A stretch of DNA of 64,000 bases from Myxococcota bacterium (GTDB taxonomy: Bacteria > Myxococcota_A > UBA796 > UBA2385): NCBI GenBank assembly GCA_023150805.1, contig JAKLKF010000018.1, positions 18,401 through 82,400 of the forward strand. The letters are read 5' to 3'. A program made the translations under genes and the position numbers. Below the pieces are notes generated by a model. It was not told where the DNA came from. It searched no databases and saw nothing but the letters and a program-made list of their open reading frames with translations. Within the stretch, counting starts at the first letter, position 1, and each line of letters opens with the position of its first letter. Below, piece after piece: positions 16,297 through 24,760 of this stretch.

Positions 16297-17703
16297 TCAG
16301 CCCGGGGCCCGCGCCGCCTGCGCGGCCTCCCGAAACGCCGTCCACCAGGGGTCCTCCCCCGCGACCCACCCCTCCATGGACGGCCGGACCGGGACGTCGA
16401 TCGGCACGCCGCCCCCCGGCTGGCAGCCGGGCGAGGGCACCAGCGCCACCTCGAACAGGGACATCATCAGGACGACGCCGTCGCCCAGGTCGTAGGTCAC
16501 GGGCAACTGCCCTGCGTGGCGACCGCAGGCGCCCTGGGTGGGCGTACCCACGACCACGACGTCGTCGTGAAATGCGAGCAGGGCCACCGCCAGCTCCACC
16601 GCGGCGGAGCTGGTGCCGTCGTCGACGAACACCACCACCGGGCCCGTGTGCCGCGGCGCCACCGGTCGCATCGTCTCCGCCAGCGGGTCCCCCTCGACCC
16701 GCCAGCCGCCTTCGACCCGCGCGCCCGGAAACGCGGTCAGCGCCTCTTCCGGCACGAAGGGGAACCCGACCCGCTCTCGGTGGCGGCGGGGGATGGCGCG
16801 CACCCGCGTGGAGACCGAGGCCCACTGCGCGAAGGGCCGTTCAAGCAGCCGCTGCGCGACGAGCACGCCCAGGTCGCGCGCCCCGCCGGCGTTGCCTCGC
16901 AGATCCACGATCAGCGTCTCGTCCCCGCGCAGGGCGGCGAACCCCTCGTCCAGGCGGGCCTTCCAGGCGTCGTGCTCGCGGGTGCCGAAGCCCGGCAGCC
17001 GCAGCAGCGCCGTGTCGGCGTCGCCCGTGGGTACCCACAGGGGCCACGCCCCGTCCCCTGGCACCCCCCAGGCCGGCGCGGAGACCCGCGCCGTCGCCAG
17101 CGCGCGGGCTCCCTCCCTGTCCACCCCCGGCACCGTCCACGTCCGACGCTGTCCGTCGGGCGCCTCGGTCTCGATGGACCAGTCCGTGCGAGGGCCGCCG
17201 TAGCGGTGCATCAGGCTGCCGAAGGACCGCACCGCCTGCGCACGCCGCACCTCGACCCGTCCCCCGTCGACCGAGGTCAGGGCACCGAGGCGGTCGATCC
17301 ACTCCATGGCGGGCACACCATCGATCGCACGCAGCACGGTCCCCCTGGGCAGCTCGTGCACGAAGGCGTCGACGTACACCTGCCCCTCGACCAGGACCGG
17401 GAGCACCGGCACGACCCCCTCGATCGCACGCGGCGGGGTGCCCAGGACCACGTGGGCGTCCCCCAGCGCGCCGACCACCGCCTGGGCGCCGCGCACGCGC
17501 AGCTCGTACGACGGGACCTGGCGCGGGTCGCGCCGCGCCGCCTCGGACAGGACCGCGGCCCGGGCGGCGTCCAGGTCGACCTGGGAGGGGTCGGGATGCA
17601 CCGCCTCCACGAAGGACAACGCCGCGTGCAGGTCCTCGACCCCCACCTCCGGGCGATGTGCACATCCGACGAGCGTCGCGGTGATGGCCCAGGCCAGCCT
17701 CAT
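16297..17703 (-). CDS. S41-family (C-terminal/tail-specific) peptidase, lipoprotein
   Basis: 468 residues from the ATG at 17703, chosen because it gives the lipoprotein signal 'MRLAWAITATLVGCAH' (Cys14); the longer reading frame adds 30 unlikely residues. The S41 core includes 'DETLIVDLRGNAGGA' and 'PVVVFVDDGTSSAAVELAVALL', where the second Ser of TSS is the expected nucleophile, then 'VVVVGTPTQGACG'. The PDZ-like region before it is weak ('VLRAIDGVPAMEWIDRL'). It probably processes envelope or extracellular proteins. It is divergent from the aminotransferase gene. Confidence 0.8.
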   Translation of the reverse strand: MRLAWAITATLVGCAHRPEVGVEDLHAALSFVEAVHPDPSQVDLDAARAAVLSEAARRDPRQVPSYELRVRGAQAVVGALGDAHVVLGTPPRAIEGVVPVLPVLVEGQVYVDAFVHELPRGTVLRAIDGVPAMEWIDRLGALTSVDGGRVEVRRAQAVRSFGSLMHRYGGPRTDWSIETEAPDGQRRTWTVPGVDREGARALATARVSAPAWGVPGDGAWPLWVPTGDADTALLRLPGFGTREHDAWKARLDEGFAALRGDETLIVDLRGNAGGARDLGVLVAQRLLERPFAQWASVSTRVRAIPRRHRERVGFPFVPEEALTAFPGARVEGGWRVEGDPLAETMRPVAPRHTGPVVVFVDDGTSSAAVELAVALLAFHDDVVVVGTPTQGACGRHAGQLPVTYDLGDGVVLMMSLFEVALVPSPGCQPGGGVPIDVPVRPSMEGWVAGEDPWWTAFREAAQAARAPG

Positions 17704-17829
17704 GCCGCCCGATAACCGGGGAGGCGCCCTCACGATGCCGACGCCCTCGCCGGAACTCTCGCCGAAGCTGACGTCCCAGGCTCCGAAAAACACGGTTGAC
17801 CACCCCGCCCCGCTCCCTTACGACCAGGG

Positions 17830-19116
17830 ATGCGCACCCTGACCGACCCGCCCGGCCTCCCCCACTTCCGGCTCAGCCACAACCTGGACGGGATCGACAC
17901 CTCCGCGACCATCGCCATCCAGGAGCGCGCCTCGCTGCTGCGCGCCGAGGGGCGGCGGGTCTACAAGCTCGGCCTGGGGCAGTCGCCCTTCCCGGTGCCC
18001 GGGCCCATGGTCGAGTCCCTCCGGGCGCACGCCGGCGAGAAGGACTACCTGCCGACCGCGGGACTGCCCGCGCTGCGCGCCGCGATCGCCCAGTACCACC
18101 GGCGCAAGCCCGGCATCCAGGCAGACGCCTGCGACGTGCTGGTCGGCCCCGGCTCCAAGGAGCTGCTCTTCCTGCTCCAGGTTGCGCTCGACGGGCAGGT
18201 CCTGCTGCCCACGCCGGCCTGGGTCTCCTACGCGCCGCAGGCCCGCATCCTCGGCCGACGGACCCGCTACCTCCACACCCGCGCCGAGGACGGCTGGCAG
18301 CTCTCTCCCGACGACCTCGACCGCGCCTGCAGGGAGCACGACGGACCCTTCCTGCTGGTCCTCAACGACCCCTCCAACCCCACCGGCACCTGTCACAGCC
18401 CGCAGCGCCAGCAGGAGATCGCCGCCGTGGCCCGCAAGCACGGCATCATCATCCTGTCCGACGAGATCTACGGCGAGCTGCGCTTCGACGGCAAGCACCG
18501 CTCCATCGCACAGGACTGGCCCGAGGGGACCATCCTGGCCACGGGACTGTCCAAGTGGTGCGGCGCGGGCGGCTGGAGGCTGGGAACCTTCACCTTCCCG
18601 CGGGGACTGCAGGGCCTGTTGCGTGCGATGGAGGCCGCGGCGAGCGAGACGTACACGACCACCAGCGCGCCGATCCAACACGCCGCCGTGACCGCCTTCG
18701 AAGGAGACGAGCTGCCCGACTGGATGGCCCGCTACATCGAGGGCGCCCGCCGGGTGCTCGGTCGCCTGGCCGCCGAGAGCGCCCGCCGCCTGCGGGCCGC
18801 CGGCGCACAGGTGGCCGAGGCCGACGGCGCCTTCTACCTCTTCCCGGACTTCGGGCCGCTGCGCGAACGCCTCGCCGCCCGGGGCATCCACGACGCCGGC
18901 CAGCTCTGCGAGCAGCTCCTGAATGACACCGGCGTGATGTGCCTGCCCGGCCAGGCCTTCGCGCGGCCCCGCGACGAGCTCACCGTGCGCCTGGCCCTGG
19001 TCGACTTCGACGGCGCCGCCGCCCTCTCGCAGGACGCCGCCGGGGGGGGCGAGCTTCCCGCCATCGCCCCCGTGCTCGAGGCCATCGATCACCTGTGCGC
19101 CTGGGTGGGACGGTGA
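17830..19116 (+). CDS. Class I/II pyridoxal-phosphate aminotransferase
   Basis: 428 residues. Fold-type I motifs are complete: 'GPGSKELLFLLQ', 'LNDPSNPTGTCHS', 'ILSDEIYGELRF' and the PLP Lys242 in 'TGLSKWCGAGGWRLG'. The family covers aspartate, aromatic and alanine-type transaminases, and no residue set lets me choose a substrate. The enzyme looks full length and cytosolic. It stands alone downstream of a divergent S41 peptidase gene. Its TGA overlaps a possible 76-codon ORF by GTGA. Confidence 0.85.
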   Translation: MRTLTDPPGLPHFRLSHNLDGIDTSATIAIQERASLLRAEGRRVYKLGLGQSPFPVPGPMVESLRAHAGEKDYLPTAGLPALRAAIAQYHRRKPGIQADACDVLVGPGSKELLFLLQVALDGQVLLPTPAWVSYAPQARILGRRTRYLHTRAEDGWQLSPDDLDRACREHDGPFLLVLNDPSNPTGTCHSPQRQQEIAAVARKHGIIILSDEIYGELRFDGKHRSIAQDWPEGTILATGLSKWCGAGGWRLGTFTFPRGLQGLLRAMEAAASETYTTTSAPIQHAAVTAFEGDELPDWMARYIEGARRVLGRLAAESARRLRAAGAQVAEADGAFYLFPDFGPLRERLAARGIHDAGQLCEQLLNDTGVMCLPGQAFARPRDELTVRLALVDFDGAAALSQDAAGGGELPAIAPVLEAIDHLCAWVGR

Positions 19117-19343
19117 GGCCCTCGCCCGAGCGGGACGGGATCTTCCCGGACTTCGACCACGGCCGGGATCCTGCCGACCGGGGCGACGTCCTGCTCGCCC
19201 CCTTCACGCCCACCGCCGCGACGCGGGGCGGTCACGACGTGCCGATCCTCCTCCCCGGTCGGATGCCCGTCGGCGTGGTGAACGTGGCGCCCCCACAGGT
19301 CGAGGCCCTCATGCGGCGGCCGCCCCGCCCCCCACCCGGATAG
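19113..19343 (+). CDS. Small hypothetical protein
   Basis: 76 codons from a GTG that overlaps the aminotransferase stop (GTGA), the same coupling used by real gene pairs in this window. The translation ('VRPSPERDGIFPDFDHGRD...') contains no known domain, signal or membrane segment, and ends 10 bases before the next gene. Its codon pattern is weaker than that of its neighbours. It may be a real small gene or only an open 3' region. Confidence 0.35.
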   Translation: MRPSPERDGIFPDFDHGRDPADRGDVLLAPFTPTAATRGGHDVPILLPGRMPVGVVNVAPPQVEALMRRPPRPPPG

Positions 19344-19353
19344 CCCCCCGCGC

Positions 19354-20007
19354 GTGAAGCACCTCCGCGCCCTCCTGGTCCTCCTGCACGTGCTGGCCGT
19401 GTCGGTCATGGCCTTCCCCGCCCCCGTGGGCGCCATGTCCAAGAAGGACTGGGCCACGCCCGAGCTGCAGGAGACCTTCCAGGGCTACGCCGGCGCCCTG
19501 CGCGCGGTGGGCCTGCCGGTCAGCGACGAGGGGCTGCAGGCCTGGCTGTGGGAGGCCGGCAATGACCTGCTCACCGTGCGCAAGGCGGCGCTCGCGCCCT
19601 TCCGGCCCTACCTGGAGCTCACCGGCAGCGAGCAGGGCTGGCGCATGTTCGGCACCGTCAACCGCCGGCCGGCCTGGCTGGTCGTCGAGGTCGGCGACGG
19701 CCAGGACCAGTGGCGCCGCGTCTACGAGATGCGCAGCGACGAGCACACCTGGCTGCGGGAGCAGATGGACCAGGAGCGCGTGCGCGGGCTGGTCAACGGC
19801 TACTCCTGGCTCAACCGCAGGAAGAGCTACGACCAGCTCTCGGTCTGGCTGGCCCGCCGCGCCTCGGTCGACTTCCCCGAGGCCAGCCACCTGCGCATCG
19901 CCATGGAGCGCCGCCGCCTGCCCGCGCCCGACGAGCTTCGGACCCAGGGCATGCCCGCGCCCACGCGGCACTGGGAGACCCGCTACAGCCTGGACAAGTA
20001 CCGGTGA
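19354..20007 (+). CDS. Exported or membrane-anchored protein paired with the HTTM gene
   Basis: 217 residues with an N-terminal hydrophobic segment ('ALLVLLHVLAVSVMAF', about residues 5-20) and a soluble remainder rich in Trp and charged residues ('EQGWRMFGTVNRRPAWLVVEV'). It overlaps the HTTM gene by GTGA, and similar companion proteins are commonly found before HTTM proteins. The Trp-rich beta-strand pattern resembles the lumenal part of vitamin-K-dependent carboxylase-type proteins, but I cannot assign an activity. The start at 19354 (GTG) gives the signal-like segment. Confidence 0.65.
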   Translation: MKHLRALLVLLHVLAVSVMAFPAPVGAMSKKDWATPELQETFQGYAGALRAVGLPVSDEGLQAWLWEAGNDLLTVRKAALAPFRPYLELTGSEQGWRMFGTVNRRPAWLVVEVGDGQDQWRRVYEMRSDEHTWLREQMDQERVRGLVNGYSWLNRRKSYDQLSVWLARRASVDFPEASHLRIAMERRRLPAPDELRTQGMPAPTRHWETRYSLDKYR

Positions 20008-20981
20008 TCGCGCTGTGGCACCGCCTCGCCGACCGCCTCGCCCACCGCGAGCCGGCCACGCCCCTGGCGCTGTTCCGCATCGCCCTGGGTCTGTCCATCC
20101 TCTACACGCTGCTGCCCATGATCGCGGCCGACGTGGTGGCCATGGTCTGGATGGACCGCCCCTACGGCGGCTACCGCGAGCTCTCGCCCGACCACTGGCT
20201 GGTCGCCGCCCTGGGCGGCCCCACCGACGCCGCCGTCACCATCCTGGTCGGCCTGGGCGTGGTCTCGGCGCTGCTGCTGCTGGTCGGCCTGGGCAGCCGC
20301 GTCACCCCGCTGGTCGCCAACCAGGTCATGACGGCCCTCTTCGCGCTCAACCCCGAGAGCGGCGGCGGCCACGACCGCCTGCTCACCGCCGGCCTGTGGC
20401 TGCTGGTGCTTGCACCCGCCACCGCCACCCTCTCCCTGGACGCGCGACTCTTCGGCCCCGACAAGCGCTTCGTCTCCTCCCAGCCCGTCGCCGCCTGGCC
20501 CCGCTACCTGGTCATCTTCCAGCTCGTCGTCGTCTACTTCACCACCGGCGTGCAGAAGCTCGGCCAGGACTGGATGCCCTGGGGCGGCTGGTCGGCCCTG
20601 TACTACGCCCTGCTGGCCCCCTCCTGGCAGCGCTACGACACCACCTGGGTCGCCACCATCTACCCGCTCACCCAGCTCGCCACCGCCATCACCTGGCTGT
20701 GGGAGGTCGGCGCCCCCCTGTGGCTGCTGGCCTTCTGGTACCGCGCCACCCGCGACCGGCCCGGCCGCCTGCGCGCGCTGTCCAACCGCGTCGACCTGCG
20801 CGCGGTGATGGCCGCCATCGGCCTGTTCTTCCACGCCTGCCTGTGGCTCACGATGAACCTGGGGCCGTTCTCGCTGGTCACCGGCAGCTTCTACCTGTGC
20901 CTGTGGCACCACGACGAGTATGCAGCGGCCTGGCGTCGCCTGCGCGACAAGCTGTTCCGGACGGATTCCGTCCGCATCTGA
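20004..20981 (+). CDS. HTTM-domain membrane protein (vitamin K-dependent carboxylase-like)
   Basis: 325 residues, GTG start overlapping the previous stop. Several membrane helices with the HTTM hallmarks 'ALFRIALGLSILYTLLPM' near the start and 'VYFTTGVQKLGQDWMPWGGW' in the middle, then 'AIGLFFHACLWLTMNLGPFS'. HTTM proteins are the bacterial relatives of gamma-glutamyl carboxylase membrane domains, and most are uncharacterised. The last 320 bases of this gene occur a second time at 23.7-24.0 kb as a broken copy. Together with the preceding gene it forms a two-gene unit. Confidence 0.85.
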   Translation: MIALWHRLADRLAHREPATPLALFRIALGLSILYTLLPMIAADVVAMVWMDRPYGGYRELSPDHWLVAALGGPTDAAVTILVGLGVVSALLLLVGLGSRVTPLVANQVMTALFALNPESGGGHDRLLTAGLWLLVLAPATATLSLDARLFGPDKRFVSSQPVAAWPRYLVIFQLVVVYFTTGVQKLGQDWMPWGGWSALYYALLAPSWQRYDTTWVATIYPLTQLATAITWLWEVGAPLWLLAFWYRATRDRPGRLRALSNRVDLRAVMAAIGLFFHACLWLTMNLGPFSLVTGSFYLCLWHHDEYAAAWRRLRDKLFRTDSVRI

Positions 20982-21252
20982 ACCCCGGAACGGTACTTCT
21001 GTTCATGACAGCCCGCAGGCGTGCCGCCGCGCCCGGCTCCTGTCGGCGAGGTCAGCCGCCAGCGGACCGAGGCACTGCCGGACGCGCTGGACCTCGCCCG
21101 CTGCGGCCGTCCCGGCGACGTGGCCAGCCCGTCCGCGCTGGCCCACTGGCGGGGATGAGCAGGGGGGCGGCGCGTTTTCACTTGCGGCTCTCTCTCTCTC
21201 TCTCTACTGTGGCTGGCGCCGTGTCGCTCCCGACCCTCAGCTCGGAGGTCCC
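20982..21252. other. Intergenic region after the HTTM gene
   Basis: 271 bases with no supported gene. The first 50 or so bases resemble the flank of the second HTTM fragment (compare 'ggcgtgccgcc' at 21028 and at 24078). The right end holds a CT dinucleotide run and a good Shine-Dalgarno site, ctcggaggtccc, before the ATG at 21253. Confidence 0.6.
21188..21205 (+). repeat. (CT)9 microsatellite upstream of the gene at 21253
   Basis: Nine uninterrupted CT units lie 48 bases before the ATG of the next gene. An ATG at 21155 opens a frame through the repeat that is out of frame with the gene by two; losing one CT would join them. Because the ATG at 21253 has its own GGAGGT site, a role in expression is uncertain. 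Confidence 0.85.
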
Positions 21253-21639
21253 ATGCGCCAGGACAGCACGGAGTTCGACTGGGTCACGCTCTACGCCAAC
21301 GCCACCAGCCCGGCGGTCTTCATCCCGGTCAGCCCGTGGATGCCCGCGCCGGCTGTGCACCTGATGCGTCTGGCCTTCGAGCTGGCGGGCAAGATCGGAA
21401 ACTTCCAGTGCCAGGCGGCCTACCAGCTCGCCAACGATGTGCGCAGCCCCGATGGCGCCGTGGCGATCGGGGATGTGGCGACCGCCGACGGCATGGAGGA
21501 CCCCTCGGACTGGGCCGATGTCGGCACCAGCTTCAAGGCCCGGGCCTGGTTCCGCGTCGGTTTCCTCTGCACCCTGAGCTCCGGCAGCACCCTGGCCCTG
21601 GCCCGGGCCGCCGGCAGGCTCCAGATCATCCCGAGGTAG
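21253..21639 (+). CDS. Hypothetical protein, 128 residues
   Basis: Starts 'MRQDSTEFDWVTLYANATSP' after a strong Shine-Dalgarno site (ggaggt, three bases before ATG). There is no signal peptide and no family I recognise. The sequence has a beta-rich look with a central 'LMRLAFELAGKIGNFQCQAAYQLANDVRS' part that could be two strands. It is followed after five bases by the next gene and is probably co-transcribed with it and the RCC1-like lipoprotein gene. Confidence 0.65.
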   Translation: MRQDSTEFDWVTLYANATSPAVFIPVSPWMPAPAVHLMRLAFELAGKIGNFQCQAAYQLANDVRSPDGAVAIGDVATADGMEDPSDWADVGTSFKARAWFRVGFLCTLSSGSTLALARAAGRLQIIPR

Positions 21640-21644
21640 GGGCC

Positions 21645-22736
21645 GTGGCCTGCGGGTGTGGTGGCGATGCGCGCGAGCGGCCGGCGAGAAGCCTGGGCGG
21701 CTGGGGTCGTTTGGGGACCTGGCGCTCCACCTCCGAGGCGGGCCGAAGCGAGGCGCCGGAGTGGGGCCGGTCCTGGGGCGACGGTGCGGGACGGACCACG
21801 TGGCGTCGGCTCACCGAGGACGACGGCGGCGTCCGGGTGGAGCTCTCTTCCGAGGTGCTCGATGGGCTGGCGGCAGACCCCCTGGGGCCGCCCAGGTTCG
21901 ATGGGCGCGTGCTTGGAGAGGCGCTGGCCCGGGAGCTCGTCGAGGCGGAGGATCTCACCCTGGTCGCTTACGGCCTCCTGGGCCCCACTGACGAGGAAGG
22001 CGTGTACTACGATGACGTGATGCTCATCGTCGCGGCGAGAACACTGGCCTACCTCGTGGTCGTGGTGTTGACCGCCGATGCCTGCGCGCTGGGGGATGCG
22101 TGCTTCGCGGGCTATTCGGTGCTGGTTCAAGTAGAAGGGGAGGCGGTCCACGCCTTCAGCGACCCGCCCACGTGGGCCTCCGAGGTGCAATGGGACATTG
22201 CAGTCCACATGGTCGGCACCCGGCGGGTGGCAGAGGTGGCCGCCGGTCGAACCACGGGGCGGGACGCTTGGGGTGGATCCTCTCGGGCCACCCGGGAGTT
22301 GTTCACCGCGGGGCTCCAGTACCGGTCGGGGACCATCTATGGCATCGGGTCCGCCGGGGGCGTGCTGACCTACCCCTTCACCGCCACATCCTCCCTCGAA
22401 ATGCCAGACGGAACGTCCGAGGAGTGGTCATCGACACCCGGCAACATGCCATGCTTCGGTGGAGAGTGTGAGCCGGAGACCGACGAGGAGTGTGCAGAGC
22501 TGGCCAGCGTGTACGGCGCCCTGGTCTTGCTCGTGGCCAACGAACTCATGGACACGGCGATGTCTCACCTGGGGCTGGTCGGCTCCTCACGGTCCATGGT
22601 CGACCTGGTCCTGGGGCACTTCATCGCCTACCTCGCGACCTTCGACACCGTCGCCTTCTGCGACACCGACTTCGACCCCGGCGACATCGACGAGACGCCG
22701 CCCGACACCGACCCGGGGACTGGAGGTGTCCCGTGA
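21645..22736 (+). CDS. Hypothetical protein with acidic C terminus
   Basis: 363 residues from the GTG at 21645, five bases after the preceding stop. No domain recognised. The middle contains two hydrophobic stretches ('VMLIVAARTLAYLVVVVLTAD' region, about residues 126-146, and 'LASVYGALVLLVANELMDTAM', about 285-305), so it may be a membrane or surface protein. It ends in an Asp/Pro/Thr tail ('FDPGDIDETPPDTDPG') of the kind used as linkers in other exported proteins here. GTGA overlap with the next gene. A later start (ATG 22020) is possible. Confidence 0.6.
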   Translation: MACGCGGDARERPARSLGGWGRLGTWRSTSEAGRSEAPEWGRSWGDGAGRTTWRRLTEDDGGVRVELSSEVLDGLAADPLGPPRFDGRVLGEALARELVEAEDLTLVAYGLLGPTDEEGVYYDDVMLIVAARTLAYLVVVVLTADACALGDACFAGYSVLVQVEGEAVHAFSDPPTWASEVQWDIAVHMVGTRRVAEVAAGRTTGRDAWGGSSRATRELFTAGLQYRSGTIYGIGSAGGVLTYPFTATSSLEMPDGTSEEWSSTPGNMPCFGGECEPETDEECAELASVYGALVLLVANELMDTAMSHLGLVGSSRSMVDLVLGHFIAYLATFDTVAFCDTDFDPGDIDETPPDTDPGTGGVP

Positions 22737-23617
22737 TCCCAGCCCTCCTGGCAGCGCTGGCATGCTCACCCGCTGCGAACACCTCGAACGACACCGGGCC
22801 GGACCCGGCGCCCCCCCGATGGACGGCCGTGGCGGCGGGAGGCGGCTTCTCCTGCGGTCTGGACTTCGACGGACGTGTGGAGTGCTGGGGTGCGGAACGT
22901 GGGCACGTTCCACCCCCCGAGGGTGAGGGATTCGTCCAGGTCATCGCATCGGGTGCGGCAGCCTGTGCGATCACGGCTGAGGGCTTGGTCGAGTGCTGGG
23001 GGGACATGCCCAACCTGAACTCGGTTCCGGACGGGCCGGTCCAGGATCTCATGCTGGGCCTGGACCAGTGCGCGCTGGTGGATGGCGGAGCCTTGGAGTG
23101 TTTTGGGGGCCAAGGCTTCGAACAGTGGGTGAAGGACGGCACGTACGCTGAAATTCCGGACAACTCTGAGTTCTTGTATTGCGGCATTCGGAATGATGGC
23201 GCTATGTCTTGTGAGGACTCGACCCTCGGCGCATTTGCCGGACCACAAGGAGAGTTCGACGACATCGACTGTCTGGTCGAGCAATGCTGCGTGCTCGACG
23301 CCGTGGGCGGCATCACCTGTGGAATCCACCACGCCAAGCAAGAGCTGGGTGGCCTCACCGATGTCTGGCTGGACATCGACCCTGGACCCTGGCGCGCCAT
23401 CTCTGCTTCAAAGACCCGATTCTGCGCGGTGGCCATCGACGGTACGTTGTCTTGCTGGGATGCGAGTCTCTACAGCCAGAACGACCTCGACCCGGTCCCC
23501 GAGGGCAACTTCGTCGACGTCGACCTCGGCGACTACCACGCCTGCGCCCTGGGCGCCGACGGGCAGGTCACCTGCTGGGGTCGGGACAACAACGGCGAGA
23601 CCTCGCCGCCGGAGTGA
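22733..23617 (+). CDS. RCC1-like repeat lipoprotein
   Basis: 294 residues. GTG start overlapping the previous stop. Lipoprotein signal 'VIPALLAALACSP' (Cys11), then a Thr/Asp/Pro linker and about five RCC1-like blades, each with a Cys-containing pattern such as 'SCGLDFDGRVECWG', 'ACAITAEGLVECWG' and 'ACALGADGQVTCWG'. In such bacterial beta-propellers the paired Cys probably form disulfides. A surface ligand-binding or structural role is likely. The central part (23.1-23.4 kb) is noticeably less GC-rich than its surroundings. Confidence 0.75.
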   Translation: MIPALLAALACSPAANTSNDTGPDPAPPRWTAVAAGGGFSCGLDFDGRVECWGAERGHVPPPEGEGFVQVIASGAAACAITAEGLVECWGDMPNLNSVPDGPVQDLMLGLDQCALVDGGALECFGGQGFEQWVKDGTYAEIPDNSEFLYCGIRNDGAMSCEDSTLGAFAGPQGEFDDIDCLVEQCCVLDAVGGITCGIHHAKQELGGLTDVWLDIDPGPWRAISASKTRFCAVAIDGTLSCWDASLYSQNDLDPVPEGNFVDVDLGDYHACALGADGQVTCWGRDNNGETSPPE

Positions 23618-23620
23618 GCC

Positions 23621-23723
23621 GTGCACCGCCTGGTCACCCTCCTCCTCACCACCTGCCTGGCCGCTGCACCGACGCCCAAGACCTGCACCGTTCCGGCGAG
23701 TCCCGCACCCGGCCGCCGTCTCC
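23621..23723 (+). pseudogene. Leader-only remnant of an exported-protein gene
   Basis: A GTG directly after the RCC1-like gene opens 'VHRLVTLLLTTCLAAAPTPK', a normal signal peptide, but after about 34 codons the frame runs into the duplicated HTTM gene end in the wrong frame. It looks like a gene cut by the arrival of that fragment. Only the leader supports this, so confidence is modest. Confidence 0.4.
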
Positions 23724-24041
23724 CCGCTGACCCAGCTCGCCACCGCGATGACCTGGCTGTGGGAGGTCGGCGCCCCCCTGTGGCTGCTGGCCTTCTGGTA
23801 CCGCGCCACCCGCGACCGGCCCGGCCGCCTGCGCGCGCTGTCCAACCGCCTCGACCTGCGCGCGATCCTGGCCGCCATCGGGCTGTTCTTCCACGCCTGC
23901 CTGTGGTTCACGATGAACCTGGGGCCGTTCTCACTGGTCACCAGCAGCTTCTCCCTGTACCTGTGGCACCACGACGAGTACGCGGCGGCCTGGCGTCGCC
24001 TGCGCGACAAGCTGTTCCGGACGGATTCCGTCCGCACCTGA
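23724..24041 (+). pseudogene. Duplicated 3' end of the HTTM gene
   Basis: About 320 bases match the end of the HTTM gene at 20664-20981 with roughly 16 differences counted by eye (about 95% identity), including the final codons and stop. It encodes only the last 105 or so residues ('LTQLATAMTWLWEVGAPLWL...DKLFRTDSVRT'), with no start codon or ribosome site in that frame. The copy is separated from the original by about 3 kb that holds the three hypothetical/RCC1 genes, so those genes lie between direct repeats. Confidence 0.88.
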
Positions 24042-24080
24042 GCCCTTGAACTGCACGCTTGTTCAGGTAAACCTACGGGC

Positions 24081-24365
24081 GTGCCGCCCCTCCTCCACCC
24101 CCGCATCGTGCTCGCCCGCCTCCAGGCCGAGCTGCACAAGGCGCCCGGCCAGGGCCGCATCTCCCGCGCCGACGTGCTCGCCCTGGCCGTCTACGTGCAG
24201 CGCTGCCTGCGGGTCATGCCGTATGTCCGCCACGCCCCCGACTGCCGCCAGGCCATCCGCGAGGGCAAGGCCGTGCGCTGCACCTGCGGCCTGGTCGCCG
24301 CCTGGGGTGGGGAGGAGCCGGCTGACCCGGTGGAGCAGGTCCTCGAAGCTCGAACGGCGGAGTAG
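24081..24365 (+). CDS. Small hypothetical protein with Cys/His pattern
   Basis: 94 residues from a GTG. The centre 'RHAPDCRQAIREGKAVRCTCGL' holds one His and three Cys that could bind zinc, a pattern seen in many short phage or plasmid proteins. No catalytic motif. The ORF begins inside the region that follows the duplicated HTTM fragment, and the next gene starts two bases after its stop. Confidence 0.5.
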   Translation: MPPLLHPRIVLARLQAELHKAPGQGRISRADVLALAVYVQRCLRVMPYVRHAPDCRQAIREGKAVRCTCGLVAAWGGEEPADPVEQVLEARTAE

Positions 24366-24366
24366 A

Positions 24367-24666
24367 GTGACCCCATGCTGTGCCCCACGCCCCCCCTACC
24401 GCCTGTGCGACCCGCAAGGACGGCCGTACTTCCTGTGGGACGTCGACCTGACTCTCGACCCGGTGATGGCCCACCTGCGTTCGCCCGATGACGCGACCCG
24501 CCTGTACTGGACCGGCGTCGTGCTGCGCCAGGCCAAGCCCGACGACGCCATCGTCCTGCTGGGCCCCGCCTCGATCCAGTCTGCGGTCCCCCGGCTGTCC
24601 GGCCGACTGGGCCGAATGGAGCCGTTCTGGACCTGGCTCACAGAGCGCTGGGCAGGCCATGGATAG
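24367..24666 (+). CDS. Hypothetical protein resembling partners of AbiEii-type nucleotidyltransferases
   Basis: 99 residues from the GTG at 24367. The pattern 'PYFLWDVDLTLDPVMAHLRS...RLYWTGVVLRQAKPDDAIVLL' and the ending 'FWTWLTERW' recall the short 'YFLWDYD' proteins that I know from upstream of AbiEii/AbiGii-type nucleotidyltransferase toxin genes. No toxin gene follows here, only an 18-codon ORF. The resemblance is from memory of the family and needs a profile search. Confidence 0.5.
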   Translation: MTPCCAPRPPYRLCDPQGRPYFLWDVDLTLDPVMAHLRSPDDATRLYWTGVVLRQAKPDDAIVLLGPASIQSAVPRLSGRLGRMEPFWTWLTERWAGHG

Positions 24667-24712
24667 CCGCCTCGATCCGCTCGTGCTGCGCCTCACCCCA
24701 CCCTCCGGGTAG
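24659..24712 (+). pseudogene. Very short ORF, possible start of a lost partner gene
   Basis: ATG overlapping the end of the preceding gene opens 17 codons ('MDSRLDPLVLRLTPPSG') and stops. Its position and the 'LDPL' start resemble the beginning of AbiEii-type nucleotidyltransferases that usually follow such genes, which would make it a deletion remnant. Too short to be sure. Confidence 0.2.
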
Positions 24713-24760
24713 GCGCGCGACGCCCCAGCCGGCTACGTCGCCGCCCCCGCGGGAGCCGAC

